NCBI GenBank assembly: GCA_944380275.1
Contig: CALWHB010000006.1
Span: 1 to 61,849, forward strand
Direction of reading: 5' to 3'
Source of the DNA: an uncultured Christensenellaceae bacterium
GTDB lineage: Bacteria; Bacillota; Clostridia; Christensenellales; UBA3700
Length of the DNA stretch: 61,849 nucleotides
A program made the translations under genes and the position numbers. The notes beneath the pieces were generated by a model. That model did not search any database, had not been told where the DNA came from, and saw only the letters and a list, made by a program, of their open reading frames with translations. Positions 1-8,193 of this stretch are shown here, in pieces. Each line of letters opens with the position of its first letter. The stretch's first letter is position 1.

Positions 1-40
1 GATAGCGAAGGAGCAAGGCTTAAAGCGAAACTTTTTGTAT

Positions 41-70
41 AAAAAAGTGGAGCAAAGTTGCCTTTGCTCC
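41..70 (-). terminator. Terminator behind tRNA-Gly
   Basis: On the minus strand GGAGCAAA pairs with TTTGCTCC (hairpin at 49-70) and is followed shortly by a T run (complement of the six A at 41-46). It lies 6 bases past the CCA end of the tRNA, so it probably ends the tRNA transcript. Confidence 0.75.
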
Positions 71-75
71 TGAGC

Positions 76-149
76 TGGAGCAGGTAACGGGAATCGGACC
101 CGCGCCCCAGGCTTGGGAAGCCCGTATTCTACCATTGAACTATACCTGC
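76..149 (-). tRNA. tRNA-Gly (anticodon CCC), CCA encoded
   Basis: Read on the minus strand this 74-nt stretch folds as a cloverleaf. The acceptor arm GCAGGTA pairs with TACCTGC. The D arm is GTTC/GAAT around AATGGTA. The anticodon stem CGGGC/GCCTG encloses the 7-nt loop TTCCCAA, giving anticodon CCC. The T arm GCGGG/CCCGT encloses TCCGATT. A discriminator T and a genomically encoded CCA follow. It decodes the glycine codon GGG. No other tRNA is adjacent in the window. Confidence 0.93.
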
Positions 150-285
150 AAGATATTCAGCTGTCTATTTGTAAGATTAGCACAACAACGACGCGCCGTC
201 AAGACAAGAAAGTAAAATGCGGCGCGAAAATTGTTGGATTTTATTTTTTAATACTTCCCTGACATTTTCAAAATTAAAAGCGATA

Positions 286-314
286 TTGACAACAATGGCG
301 ACGCATTATATCAT
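286..314 (+). promoter_or_regulatory. Sigma-A type promoter for the GNAT/GH26 genes
   Basis: TTGACA at 286-291 and TATCAT at 309-314 are separated by 17 nt, about 60 nt upstream of the first acetyltransferase start. The 150-372 gap holds nothing else I can name. Confidence 0.6.
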
Positions 315-372
315 AATATTATAGATTATTATAGAAGAAGACTTTATAATTCAAAAGACATAAGGTAAAAAA

Positions 373-924
373 ATGAAACATTGCGGTACGCAGAAGTTGG
401 AAACCGAAAGATTGATTTTGCGAAGATATATAAGTGAAGACGCGATTTCAATGTATAAAAACTGGGCAAGTGACGAAGACGTTACGAAATACCTTATGTG
501 GCAGCCTCATCTGAGTCCCGAAGTCAGCCGGAGCGTTACCGACGAGTGGGTCAGGCAATATGCAAACGAAAACTTTTATCATTGGGCAATCGTTCTGAAA
601 GACAACGGCAACGAACCTATAGGCGACATAGCCGTAGTAAACATGAACGAAAAAGTTTCTATGGCGCATATCGGCTATTGTCTGGGCAAAAAATGGTGGC
701 ATCAAGGCATTATGTCCGAGGCTCTGAAGGCGGTAACGGATTTTTTATTCGACGTTGCGGACTTCAACAGAATTGAATCCAGACATGACCCTAACAATCC
801 GAACTCAGGCAAAGTCATGCAAAAATGCGGCATGAAATACGAAGGAACTTTACGCAGCTCTGACTGGAACAATCAAGGCATATGCGACGCATGCTACTAT
901 GCTCTGCTCAAATCAGAACGATGA
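373..924 (+). CDS. GNAT-family N-acetyltransferase (RimJ/RimL type)
   Basis: A 183-aa protein with the layout of the RimJ/RimL branch of GNAT acetyltransferases, which move an acetyl group from acetyl-CoA to an amine, often a protein N-terminus or a small molecule. It opens with the typical TERLILRRY segment. The acetyl-CoA-binding core is near residues 98-115 (GYCLGKKWWHQGIMSEA, a degenerate R/Q-x-x-G-x-A motif). The C-terminal part has NPNSGKVMQKCGMKYEGTLR, the usual strand-helix that closes the fold. The Shine-Dalgarno is weak (AAGGT). It ends 10 bp before the GH26 gene and is likely cotranscribed with it. The substrate cannot be told from sequence. Confidence 0.88.
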   Translation: MKHCGTQKLETERLILRRYISEDAISMYKNWASDEDVTKYLMWQPHLSPEVSRSVTDEWVRQYANENFYHWAIVLKDNGNEPIGDIAVVNMNEKVSMAHIGYCLGKKWWHQGIMSEALKAVTDFLFDVADFNRIESRHDPNNPNSGKVMQKCGMKYEGTLRSSDWNNQGICDACYYALLKSER

Positions 925-934
925 TTGGTATAAA

Positions 935-2107
935 ATGAAAATGCGAAGAAAAATCTGCTTATATTTAATCTCCGCCGCAACGATTGTCTGTCTTTTATTC
1001 ATATTCTGCGGCTGTCTTTCTATAACACGGGTAAAAGAGTCGCATTACTCAGACGCGGACGCGTCGCTTATAAACCCCGACGCTGACGACTGCGCGAAAG
1101 AACTTATGCGTTATCTCAAAAGCGTATACGGCACAAAAGTCATTGCGGGTCAGTATATCAACGAATACGCAGACTACTCTGCTGCGGAATTTCAGGCAGA
1201 CCCGGACAATCCCGACAGCCCTTCAACCGTTTTCAACGCGCATGAACTGAAAGCCGTATATTCCATAACCGGAGAATATCCCGCTCTTCTCGGACTGGAC
1301 GTATCGGGCATAGAAAGCGGCGACCCCTGCTATTCTGTGGGACAAGCCGTTGAGTGGCACAATGCCGGCGGCATAGTTACAATATGCTGGCATTGGAAAA
1401 TAGACAGTATGGACGGCAATCCTCGTGCTTTTTATACTCAGCAGACCTCTTTCTCTCTTGCGGCAGCACTTGCCGACAAAGGCGGAAATCTGTACAAAGG
1501 GCTTATCTCGGATATAGACGCCGTCGCAGAGGCACTGAAACCGCTTGCTGTAAACGGTGTGCCTGTATTGTGGCGTCCTCTTCACGAGGCAAGCGGCGGT
1601 TGGTTCTGGTGGGGCGCGAGCGGCGAGGACGCATACAAGGAACTGTGGGACATCTTATATGACCGCATGACAAACGTACACAAACTCAACAACCTTATAT
1701 GGGTATATAACGGACAGGACAAGGACTGGTACGTCGGTGACGACAAATGCGACATTATAGGCGACGACCCTTACTACGATTACAACTCCCGCGAATCGTA
1801 CGAGAAAGACCCTGCCAACTCGTTACGTTTCAAGACTAATTACAAATACGGCGAAAACAAAATGATAATGATGAGCGAAAACGATTTTGTTTTTGATATA
1901 GATGCCGCTTTCAGAGAAAACACCCGCTGGCTCACTTTCTGCACATGGTGCCGCGAGTTCGTCTGCGAATACGAAAACGAATATTATAACACTTTGCCGT
2001 TTTACAGCGGAAGATACACCTCTTCCGAAGAACTGAAAGCAGCTTACGACAATGAAAAAACAATCACTCTGTCCAGACTTGTCGCAAGCGGAGAATATAA
2101 AATTTGA
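935..2107 (+). CDS. GH26 endo-beta-mannanase-like lipoprotein
   Basis: A 390-aa secreted glycoside hydrolase. Residues 1-27 (numbered from the ATG at 935) form a lipoprotein signal peptide: MKMRRK, a hydrophobic stretch, and a lipobox ending FCGC, so Cys27 should be lipidated and the enzyme held outside the membrane. GH26 hallmarks are visible: the acid/base Glu218 in WRPLHEASGGWFWWG and the probable nucleophile Glu315 in MMSENDF. The family cleaves beta-1,4-mannan or mixed mannan polymers. An in-frame start at 899 exists, but it would put 12 residues before the signal peptide and overlap the preceding gene. The stop overlaps the Shine-Dalgarno of the next gene, so the three genes 373-2673 look like one operon. 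Confidence 0.85.
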   Translation: MKMRRKICLYLISAATIVCLLFIFCGCLSITRVKESHYSDADASLINPDADDCAKELMRYLKSVYGTKVIAGQYINEYADYSAAEFQADPDNPDSPSTVFNAHELKAVYSITGEYPALLGLDVSGIESGDPCYSVGQAVEWHNAGGIVTICWHWKIDSMDGNPRAFYTQQTSFSLAAALADKGGNLYKGLISDIDAVAEALKPLAVNGVPVLWRPLHEASGGWFWWGASGEDAYKELWDILYDRMTNVHKLNNLIWVYNGQDKDWYVGDDKCDIIGDDPYYDYNSRESYEKDPANSLRFKTNYKYGENKMIMMSENDFVFDIDAAFRENTRWLTFCTWCREFVCEYENEYYNTLPFYSGRYTSSEELKAAYDNEKTITLSRLVASGEYKI

Positions 2108-2115
2108 GGATAAAT

Positions 2116-2673
2116 ATGGCACCCGTGACGATAAAACGCATATATAAAAAAGATTACGAAGGTTTTGTGCTGCCGATAGAATATACGACAGACAGATATT
2201 ATGACGTAACCCTCACTTCTTCTGACAAAGGCTGGAGCGCAACCTTTGAAAAAAAGTTTTTCGACTCTCCCGTAACTCACACTCCGGAAGAATACGACTA
2301 CCCCGACAAACTCTTTCAGCCTCATTGGAAAGGTGCTTTTGCTTACGGTGCGTTCGACGGAGAACGCCTTATAGGCGCAATCGAACTCTACGCGGAAAAA
2401 TGGGCAAACCGCATCAGAATAACAGAACTGTGGATTGAAGAAAAATACAGAAAACGCGGCATAGGCAAACAGCTTATGGATAAGGCAAAATCACGGGCAA
2501 AGCAACGCGGCGCGCGTATGCTTATTCTCGAAACGCAGTCCTGCAACATAAACGCAATAGGGTTTTATCTTCACGAAGGTTTCGACCTGGTGGGTTTCTT
2601 GTCCTGCGACTATTCCGACACAGACCTTGAACGCAAAGAAGTGCGTATGGAAATGGGCTGGTTCAACAAGTAA
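2116..2673 (+). CDS. GNAT acetyltransferase resembling streptothricin acetyltransferases
   Basis: 185 aa. The ATG at 2116 has a well placed GAGGA; an upstream TTG is possible but less likely. The C-terminal half carries the acetyl-CoA site (EEKYRKRGIGKQLMDKA, the R-x-x-G-x-G/A signature) followed by LILETQSCNINAIGFYLHEGF. That last pattern is typical of SatA-like streptothricin acetyltransferases and related GNATs. Antibiotic acetylation is therefore possible, but the N-terminal half (residues 1-75) is not conserved enough to say so, and a generic GNAT role is equally likely. It is the last gene before a convergent gene 13 bp away. Confidence 0.82.
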   Translation: MAPVTIKRIYKKDYEGFVLPIEYTTDRYYDVTLTSSDKGWSATFEKKFFDSPVTHTPEEYDYPDKLFQPHWKGAFAYGAFDGERLIGAIELYAEKWANRIRITELWIEEKYRKRGIGKQLMDKAKSRAKQRGARMLILETQSCNINAIGFYLHEGFDLVGFLSCDYSDTDLERKEVRMEMGWFNK

Positions 2674-2686
2674 AAAGCAAAAACCT

Positions 2687-3436
2687 TCAGCCTTTTTCTT
2701 CAAACATTTTTGCCGCGGCTCTGTCTTTTTCTTCTGTTCTTTTAATCGCGTGCCCTGCAAAAATCGTTACGATTGCCAAAGCCAAGACGCAGAAACCGTG
2801 CGAAACGTATCTGAAAACGGAATCCGCTCCTAAAATGTACGCGGCAATGTTGAACGAATTCCACATCTGAAAAACGAAATAATACATTGAAAGCCATTTC
2901 CCGAACACGCCATAGACATCGCGTATACTGCAAGGTAAAAGCAAAACCTCGTTGAGAGTCTTCCCTCCCGAATACCTGTTGCCAAAAACAGAAAAAGCCT
3001 TGAATTTCATCTGAGAGCATACGGTGAATATAGATATAAGAATCACCCCGAAAGCCACGGGAACAAAAACAAACGCGCTCTCCCCGACAGGTCGCGCAAG
3101 AACGTCTTTGCCTTGCAACGCAAGAACGTAAAGCACGCAAAAAGCCGTCGTCGCAGAGATAAAACACAAGGTCGCCACAACAAAAGCGACATAATACAAA
3201 ATCCCTTTCTCTACCTTTCTTGCGGGAAACGCGACTTTTTCAAGTCTGGGTATTCCTATAAGCTCCTCTATGCCTACCCTGAAGTTTTCGGATATTGACT
3301 TCAGCGTATCGATGTCAGGTTCGCTCAATCCCCTTTCCCACTTGCTGACGACCTTATCCGACACGCCGATTCTCGCGCCGAATTGCCTTTGAGTAAGCGA
3401 ATGCGATTCTCTGAGTTTTTTAATTCTGTCTTTCAT
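2687..3436 (-). CDS. XRE-type HTH regulator with C-terminal membrane domain (second of a pair)
   Basis: About 250 aa. Residues 1-65 are a Cro/C1-type helix-turn-helix (LRESHSLTQRQFGARIGVSDKVVSKWERG, with the classic SxxxVSxWERG recognition helix). The remainder has four or so hydrophobic segments, giving a membrane-tethered DNA-binding protein. It overlaps the end of the upstream paralog by 17 bp, so translation is probably coupled. Such HTH-TM proteins in Firmicutes often control nearby envelope or transport genes; the target here is not evident. A GTG at 3442 is an alternative start. Confidence 0.78.
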   Translation of the reverse strand: MKDRIKKLRESHSLTQRQFGARIGVSDKVVSKWERGLSEPDIDTLKSISENFRVGIEELIGIPRLEKVAFPARKVEKGILYYVAFVVATLCFISATTAFCVLYVLALQGKDVLARPVGESAFVFVPVAFGVILISIFTVCSQMKFKAFSVFGNRYSGGKTLNEVLLLPCSIRDVYGVFGKWLSMYYFVFQMWNSFNIAAYILGADSVFRYVSHGFCVLALAIVTIFAGHAIKRTEEKDRAAAKMFEEKG

Positions 3437-4223
3437 CTTCACACTCTCTTTCGCTTTCTCTAATGACGTTGATTTTTACAATGCTTGCGACAACAAAGAC
3501 GACGGGAACGAGAATAACTGCGCAGACAATGCTCCACATCGCGGCAACGGGAACAGCTCTTTGCAAAGCCATGTAACAGCCGAGTAAAACAAAAAGACTC
3601 TGCGCCGCAAGCAACGTTGCGTTAAGTCCTGCAGACAACAGCTTGTGAATTTTTATACGATTACCTTCCTCCTTGCACAAGTCGTCAAGATAGACGGGTA
3701 AGACGCCCAGATTGACTTTCCATCTTATCTTTATAAAATTCAACAAAAGGGCTGCAATCGCAAACATCGCGCTGACTCCCGGACACAGGAACAACATACC
3801 CTTTCTCCCGTAAAGGTCGATTTCTCCGTCCGGACCGAAATGTATCCCTATCCTGCCCGGCAATCGTATATACGCTTTGACGCTTAACGCGAAAAGTATG
3901 ACCGAAGACAGCACGACTCCCGCCATGCACAACAGCGAAAATACGTTCATCGGCAATCTGCGCGGCGTTCTGTCGGACGGTCCATGCGTACGCGCATCCT
4001 GCGCGTCGTACACTATTTCTCCGGGTTCCACTTCAAATATCCTCGCAAGCAACGCAAGCGTTTCCGGGTCGGGAAGGCTCTCGCCTCTTTCCCACTTGCT
4101 GACGACGTTGTCCGACACAAACAGCTTGTCTGCAAGTTGTTTCTGCGTAAGACCTCTTTGCTCACGCAGTCTGCGTATATTGACGGCGACGGTTTTATCC
4201 GTCTTTTGCAAGCGGCTCTGCAT
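3420..4223 (-). CDS. XRE-type HTH regulator with DUF1648/SdpI-like membrane domain
   Basis: About 267 aa. The ATG at 4223 is chosen because GGGAGG lies 5 nt upstream; a GTG two codons earlier is too close to it. Residues 8-65 form the HTH (LREQRGLTQKQLADKLFVSDNVVSKWERG). This is followed by membrane spans and a DUF1648-like stretch (LPGRIGIHFGPDGEIDLYG), known from SdpI-type immunity/regulator membrane proteins. It shares recognition-helix residues with the downstream gene, so the two are paralogs and may bind similar operators. The divergent neighbour is birA. Confidence 0.8.
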   Translation of the reverse strand: MQSRLQKTDKTVAVNIRRLREQRGLTQKQLADKLFVSDNVVSKWERGESLPDPETLALLARIFEVEPGEIVYDAQDARTHGPSDRTPRRLPMNVFSLLCMAGVVLSSVILFALSVKAYIRLPGRIGIHFGPDGEIDLYGRKGMLFLCPGVSAMFAIAALLLNFIKIRWKVNLGVLPVYLDDLCKEEGNRIKIHKLLSAGLNATLLAAQSLFVLLGCYMALQRAVPVAAMWSIVCAVILVPVVFVVASIVKINVIRESERECEDERQN

Positions 4224-4377
4224 AAGCACCTCCCTTTCGGTTTCATTATACGATAACGAAATCCTATTTTCAATATCCGTCGCAACCTGCGCTCTCTCTG
4301 AATTGTAGAATCGCTTATGAAACTTGACTTAAACTGCGGTTTAGAGCTAAAATAAAAAGGCAAAACGAGGTGAAACA

Positions 4378-5355
4378 ATGGATACGAAAACCGCTGTATT
4401 ACAACTTCTCGAAGAAAACAAGACCTCAGCTTTGTCCGGTCAGCAAATTGCAGACATGCTGGGCGTTACGCGCGCTGCGGTATGGAAAGCGGTAAAAAGC
4501 CTTCAGGAAGACGGCTACTCTATTTCTGCCGCAACCAACAGAGGATATATACTGACAAGCGCAAGCGACATAATATCTGTACAAGGCATACGCGCCGCTC
4601 TCCCTGAACGGTATAAGGACCTCTCCCTCGAAGTCAAAGACAGCACGACGTCGACGAATATTGACGTGGGAATAGCCGCGGCAAACGGCGCACCTCACGG
4701 CACGACGGTCGTTGCGCTCGAACAGAAAAGCGGACAAGGCAGATTGGGCAAGAGTTTTTGCTCTCCCAAAGGCGGCATATATTTTTCTACATTAATCAGA
4801 CCTTCTCTGTCGATTGACAAAGCGGTAATGATTACGCCTGCGGCGGCATGCGCCGTTCACAAGGCGATAAAAGAACTCTTCAATCTCCCCGTAAGCATAA
4901 AGTGGGTCAACGACGTATATCTGAACGGCAGAAAAGTCGTGGGTATTTCCACACAGGCGCAGGCTGATATAGCGGTAGGCGGAATAAGCGGAATAATAGT
5001 AGGCACAGGTATAAACTACAATACGTCTTTGTCGGACTTTGCTCCCGAACTCAAGGACAAAGCAGGTTCACTGTTTTACGAAAACGCACCCGCAAAACGC
5101 AACGAACTTGTGGCGGCGACGATAACCAACCTGCTCGACCTTTCGCGCGACCTCACGGATAAAAGCTATATGGACTATTACCGCGCAAACTGTTTCGTAA
5201 CGGGTAAACGCGTGGACTACGAGATAGACAGAGAGCAAAAAAGCGGAATTGTCGAAAACATCGACGACAACGGCGCACTGATAATAAAAGAGGACGGAAG
5301 GAAAGAAACTCGCACGCTGTCATGCGGAGAAATTTCTGTAAGACCCCGTTTATAA
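4378..5355 (+). CDS. birA: Bifunctional biotin-protein ligase / biotin repressor BirA
   Basis: 325 aa. Residues 1-60 form a winged helix-turn-helix (SGQQIADMLGVTRAAVWKAVKSL), so this is the repressor-type enzyme. The catalytic domain has STNID, the biotin-binding loop QKSGQGRLGKSF (family GRGRxGRxW, changed in the second half), KWVNDVY and GIGINYN-like GTGINYN. The C-terminal SH3-like domain ends with SCGEISVR. It attaches biotin to the biotin carboxyl carrier protein of acyl-CoA carboxylases in the cytoplasm and, as biotinyl-AMP complex, represses biotin genes. No biotin gene is nearby. A good GAGGTG lies 6 nt before the ATG. Confidence 0.95.
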   Translation: MDTKTAVLQLLEENKTSALSGQQIADMLGVTRAAVWKAVKSLQEDGYSISAATNRGYILTSASDIISVQGIRAALPERYKDLSLEVKDSTTSTNIDVGIAAANGAPHGTTVVALEQKSGQGRLGKSFCSPKGGIYFSTLIRPSLSIDKAVMITPAAACAVHKAIKELFNLPVSIKWVNDVYLNGRKVVGISTQAQADIAVGGISGIIVGTGINYNTSLSDFAPELKDKAGSLFYENAPAKRNELVAATITNLLDLSRDLTDKSYMDYYRANCFVTGKRVDYEIDREQKSGIVENIDDNGALIIKEDGRKETRTLSCGEISVRPRL

Positions 5356-5389
5356 TCGCTTTTAATCCACACGGGTACAAAATTTTTAC

Positions 5390-5415
5390 GGCGCAATAAA
5401 ATTGCGCCTCTTTTT
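5390..5415 (+). terminator. birA terminator
   Basis: GGCGCAAT-AAA-ATTGCGCC followed by TCTTTTTC, 35 bp past the birA stop. Between it and the mntP terminator (to 5596) I see no gene. Confidence 0.85.
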
Positions 5416-5596
5416 CGCGCTCTTATAAGCCGCACTCTGAGCTGTTCTCTGCGGCGGCAGAATACGGCATGCACGCACCTTGCCTTTCATTATTCAACAA
5501 AGAACATCTTATATTCTCTACTCTGTCTGCCGTACAGAAGTCTGCGGCTTGTCAAATCTTTTTTAGCGCGGTAAATCTTTCTCTAATATAAAGCAG

Positions 5597-5626
5597 AAAA
5601 AACGGCGTCCCTTAAAGGGAACGCCG
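5597..5626 (-). terminator. mntP terminator
   Basis: On the minus strand CGGCGTTCCC-tttaa-GGGACGCCG forms a stem with one bulge, followed by a run of six T, about 20 nt after the mntP stop. Confidence 0.85.
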
Positions 5627-5647
5627 GACAAATTCAAAAGCCGTATT

Positions 5648-6229
5648 TCAGAAATTGATTACATCGAGATGTTCAAGAAGAATCTTTACTCCCAGCAATA
5701 TCAGTATGACGCCGCCGAGAATTTCTGCCTTGTTTTTGAACTTATCCCCCACTTTAACTCCTATTCCGACGCCGATAAGACTGAAAGTAAAAGTAGTTGC
5801 GCCGATAACTGAGATTGCAAGCCAGATGTTTACCGAAAGAAAGGCAAACGTTACGCCTACCGCAAGTGCGTCGATACTAGTCGCAACCGCCATTACGAGA
5901 AGGGTTACAAGTCCGAGTTGCAGAGGTTTTTCCTCTCCTTCTTCTTTTTTATCCTTGTCGAAAATGCCGTCATAAATCATTTTTCCGCCCAGAATAAGTA
6001 AAAGACCGAACGCTATCCAGTGGTCGACAGAAGTGATGTATTTCTGAAAAAGCGAACCTGCTCCCCAGCCTATAAGCGGCATGAGCATCTGAAATCCGCC
6101 AAAGAAAAGAGCGATGAGCAGAGCGTATTTTAAGATGAACTTTTTCATCTCTACGCCCTTGCACATGGATACGGCAAACGCGTCCGCAGACACGCCGAGT
6201 CCTATCAACAAAATCTCCCAGATTGACAT
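5648..6229 (-). CDS. mntP: Manganese efflux pump MntP
   Basis: 193 aa with six predicted membrane helices. Family hallmarks are the N-terminal GVSADAFAVSMCKG (conserved Asp in helix 1) and the internally repeated MAVATSIDALAVGVTFA (conserved Asp in the second half). MntP exports Mn(II) from the cytoplasm to relieve manganese overload. The acidic, lysine-rich loop around residues 95-105 is cytoplasmic. A GAGAGGAAAA ribosome site precedes the ATG. The gene sits behind a yybP-ykoY manganese riboswitch and terminator, so expression should rise with Mn(II). Confidence 0.96.
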   Translation of the reverse strand: MSIWEILLIGLGVSADAFAVSMCKGVEMKKFILKYALLIALFFGGFQMLMPLIGWGAGSLFQKYITSVDHWIAFGLLLILGGKMIYDGIFDKDKKEEGEEKPLQLGLVTLLVMAVATSIDALAVGVTFAFLSVNIWLAISVIGATTFTFSLIGVGIGVKVGDKFKNKAEILGGVILILLGVKILLEHLDVINF

Positions 6230-6252
6230 TTTTTCCTCTCTTTCGTACCGTG

Positions 6253-6289
6253 CAATAAAAAATCACACATAGTACGGGTGCTATGTGTG
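6253..6289 (-). terminator. Riboswitch-controlled terminator in the mntP leader
   Basis: On the minus strand CACACATAG-cacccgta-CTATGTGTG is followed by ATTTTTTATT. The upstream arm shares bases 6287-6289 with the 3' strand of the aptamer closing stem, so aptamer formation and termination look mutually exclusive. This fits a metal-induced antitermination switch. Confidence 0.85.
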
Positions 6290-6372
6290 AGTCTTGCCAT
6301 TTAATATAAGCCATGCCGTTGAAAGCAAGTATGTTGACTTATCACGAGAGTTTCGCCGACTACTCCCTCACC
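6287..6372 (-). promoter_or_regulatory. yybP-ykoY manganese riboswitch upstream of mntP
   Basis: The minus strand starts GGTGAGGGAGTAGTC and contains AAGTCAACATACTTG about 30 nt later. Both blocks are diagnostic of the yybP-ykoY Mn(II)-sensing aptamer (compare the mntP and alx leaders of E. coli). GTGAG at the 5' end pairs with CTCAC at 6287-6291, closing the aptamer. It is followed directly by an intrinsic terminator and then mntP. A TTGACA hexamer at 6404-6409 (minus) is a plausible -35; no convincing -10 was seen. Identification is by motif and context, not by a covariance search. Confidence 0.92.
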
Positions 6373-6415
6373 GTTTGTTAGTCTAACATAACAAACCCCC
6401 GTTTGTCAACGGTAT

Positions 6416-6438
6416 AAGCGCGCTTATTAAACGCGCTT
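6416..6438 (-). terminator. Hairpin after the MFS gene (possible terminator)
   Basis: AAGCGCG and CGCGCTT form a 7-bp stem 15 nt past the MFS stop. No T run follows, so it may be a weak terminator or transcript-end protector. Confidence 0.4.
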
Positions 6439-6452
6439 GCCGTGCGCGATAT

Positions 6453-7880
6453 TTATCGCCGCCCGTCCACAGGCGCATTTTCTGCTCTTAATATATCTGT
6501 GGGCGCACTTTCTTCTCTTGCTGTATCCGCGGACGCGTTTTCTTCTTTATCTCCGTCCGCTTGCGTTTTTTCCTCTTCTCCGCCTGACGTCGCCGCACCG
6601 CCCTTTCTCTTTGCTAACATAAAGGCGAGCGGTATCACTATGAGGAAGTTGACGACGACCGCGGCAAGGAAGATATAGTTTGTGGGAACAGGTTGTTCTG
6701 CCCCCGTCGTCGGGTCTATATAAATACCGTTGCTTGTAGAACTTACGTACGCGCCGATAAACGGACCCACGCACATAGGAATAAGCACGCTGAACACCAT
6801 CCTTATTCCCTGGAAATGTCCTACTTTATCCTTGGGAGTATTGTCGCGCATAGACGCCGACAGCAATGCCATTTCCCACAGATAGCCTGTCATCATTATG
6901 ATGCCGGATACCGAAACAAACCAGACGTTGCGCGCAAAGAACATCATGAGTCCTCCCACGGTATATAGGGCAAGCGACGCAGGCAAAAGGATTTTGAGAG
7001 AAACCTTGCCTCGCAGGAATCCGAATACGACGCTGAACACTGCGGAAAGTATGAGAATCGCACCCAGCATAAGCACGTAATCTTTTATACCCAGGAAATA
7101 TTCAACGTAAATAATAAGATAGGACATATAAATATTATTGGCTATCCCTATCACACAGACGGCGGCATAAATCAGATAGAGGTTTTTATTCTGCTTTACG
7201 ACGGACGGACGGAACCCGTAAACGAGTTCTTTGACGAAACTTTCTTTTTTGGGTTTAAGGTCGGGGCTGTCCTTTATGAGGAAAATGCCCGCGATGCCCA
7301 TAGCGGTTGTAATTGCGCCCAGCACGCCGAAAAAGAGCATCCACTGCCCGTTCTGAGTAAAAGAGTCGAACACTCCGAATATCACAAGCAAAGCGGCAAG
7401 AGGCATGACCTGCAAAACGCCTTCAGCTTTCGCCCTCGTGCCGTGGGTGGTAACGTCCGTAATCCAGGCGTTGAACGCCGCGTCGTTAGCCGTGGAGCCT
7501 ATCGCCGTCATAAGACAGTCCATGACGATAATCATCACGGTGGTAAGCGCGACGGCGTCTGCAGAAGGAAACAGTTTTTGAGAATTTTCCTTGGTAATCA
7601 GAGCAAACGCAAACACGCTTGCACCCCATAAAACGTAACCTATGCTTATAAACAGTCTGCGCTTGCCCACTCTGTCTGAAAATCCGCCGGCAAAAAGCGT
7701 AACGACCGTAGCGACGACGGCACTTGAGGCGACCATCGCGCTTGTGGCGTTGAGGTCGTAGGTAACCGTCTTATACAGATATACGTTGAGGTACATGTTT
7801 TCCACCATCCACGCTATCTGCCCGACGAGTCCGAACAGAACTATGCTTAGCCACACTCTTGCACCGAGTTTTTCCTTCAT
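6453..7880 (-). CDS. Major facilitator superfamily transporter with acidic C-terminal tail
   Basis: 475 aa with about twelve membrane helices. The MFS signature between helices 2 and 3 is GGFSDRVGKRRLF (family GxxxDRxGRR). The last ~45 residues are a low-complexity cytoplasmic tail with loosely repeated EE/ENA.AD.A blocks (EENASADTAREESAP...), unusual for this family. The gene is downstream of and in the same direction as a GH2 glycosidase, so import of an oligosaccharide or glycoside that the GH2 then cleaves is a reasonable inference. It is not demonstrated. Good Shine-Dalgarno (GAGAGGTGG) before the ATG. Confidence 0.85.
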   Translation of the reverse strand: MKEKLGARVWLSIVLFGLVGQIAWMVENMYLNVYLYKTVTYDLNATSAMVASSAVVATVVTLFAGGFSDRVGKRRLFISIGYVLWGASVFAFALITKENSQKLFPSADAVALTTVMIIVMDCLMTAIGSTANDAAFNAWITDVTTHGTRAKAEGVLQVMPLAALLVIFGVFDSFTQNGQWMLFFGVLGAITTAMGIAGIFLIKDSPDLKPKKESFVKELVYGFRPSVVKQNKNLYLIYAAVCVIGIANNIYMSYLIIYVEYFLGIKDYVLMLGAILILSAVFSVVFGFLRGKVSLKILLPASLALYTVGGLMMFFARNVWFVSVSGIIMMTGYLWEMALLSASMRDNTPKDKVGHFQGIRMVFSVLIPMCVGPFIGAYVSSTSNGIYIDPTTGAEQPVPTNYIFLAAVVVNFLIVIPLAFMLAKRKGGAATSGGEEEKTQADGDKEENASADTAREESAPTDILRAENAPVDGRR

Positions 7881-8127
7881 ATTCCACCTCTCGCTTGTCA
7901 GACCTTAATAATATTATATAACCTATCTGCCTCAAGTTCAAGACCCGTCCGTCGATTTAAGGCAAGCGCGAGGCAAAATAATCCGACCTGACAAAAGAGA
8001 ACGCGACGATAAAAATAAAACGCGGCATAAACAAAACCGACGATAAAAATGTAACGAAAAATCAAATTCAACTGCAAAACATAAATGCGACAATAAATGA
8101 AACACGACAAAAACAAGCGCGACAAAA
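7881..8127. other. Gap between MFS and GH2 genes, no gene seen
   Basis: With the terminator at 8126-8161 this 313-bp gap separates the two genes. The plus strand carries many CGACAAAAA-type blocks (7990-8127), i.e. a loose A/C-rich repetitive texture, but no open frame with a start or ribosome site. Because a terminator intervenes, the MFS gene probably has its own promoter here. Confidence 0.5.
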
Positions 8128-8161
8128 AATCCCCTTTTCTGATTTGAGAAAAGGGGATTTT
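8126..8161 (-). terminator. GH2 gene terminator (bidirectional)
   Basis: AAAATCCCCTTTTC-tgattt-GAGAAAAGGGGATTTT is a near-perfect stem with T runs on both strands, 33 bp after the GH2 stop. Confidence 0.9.
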
Positions 8162-8193
8162 ATCGTGTCCGTGTTTATTAAACGTGTTTTATG

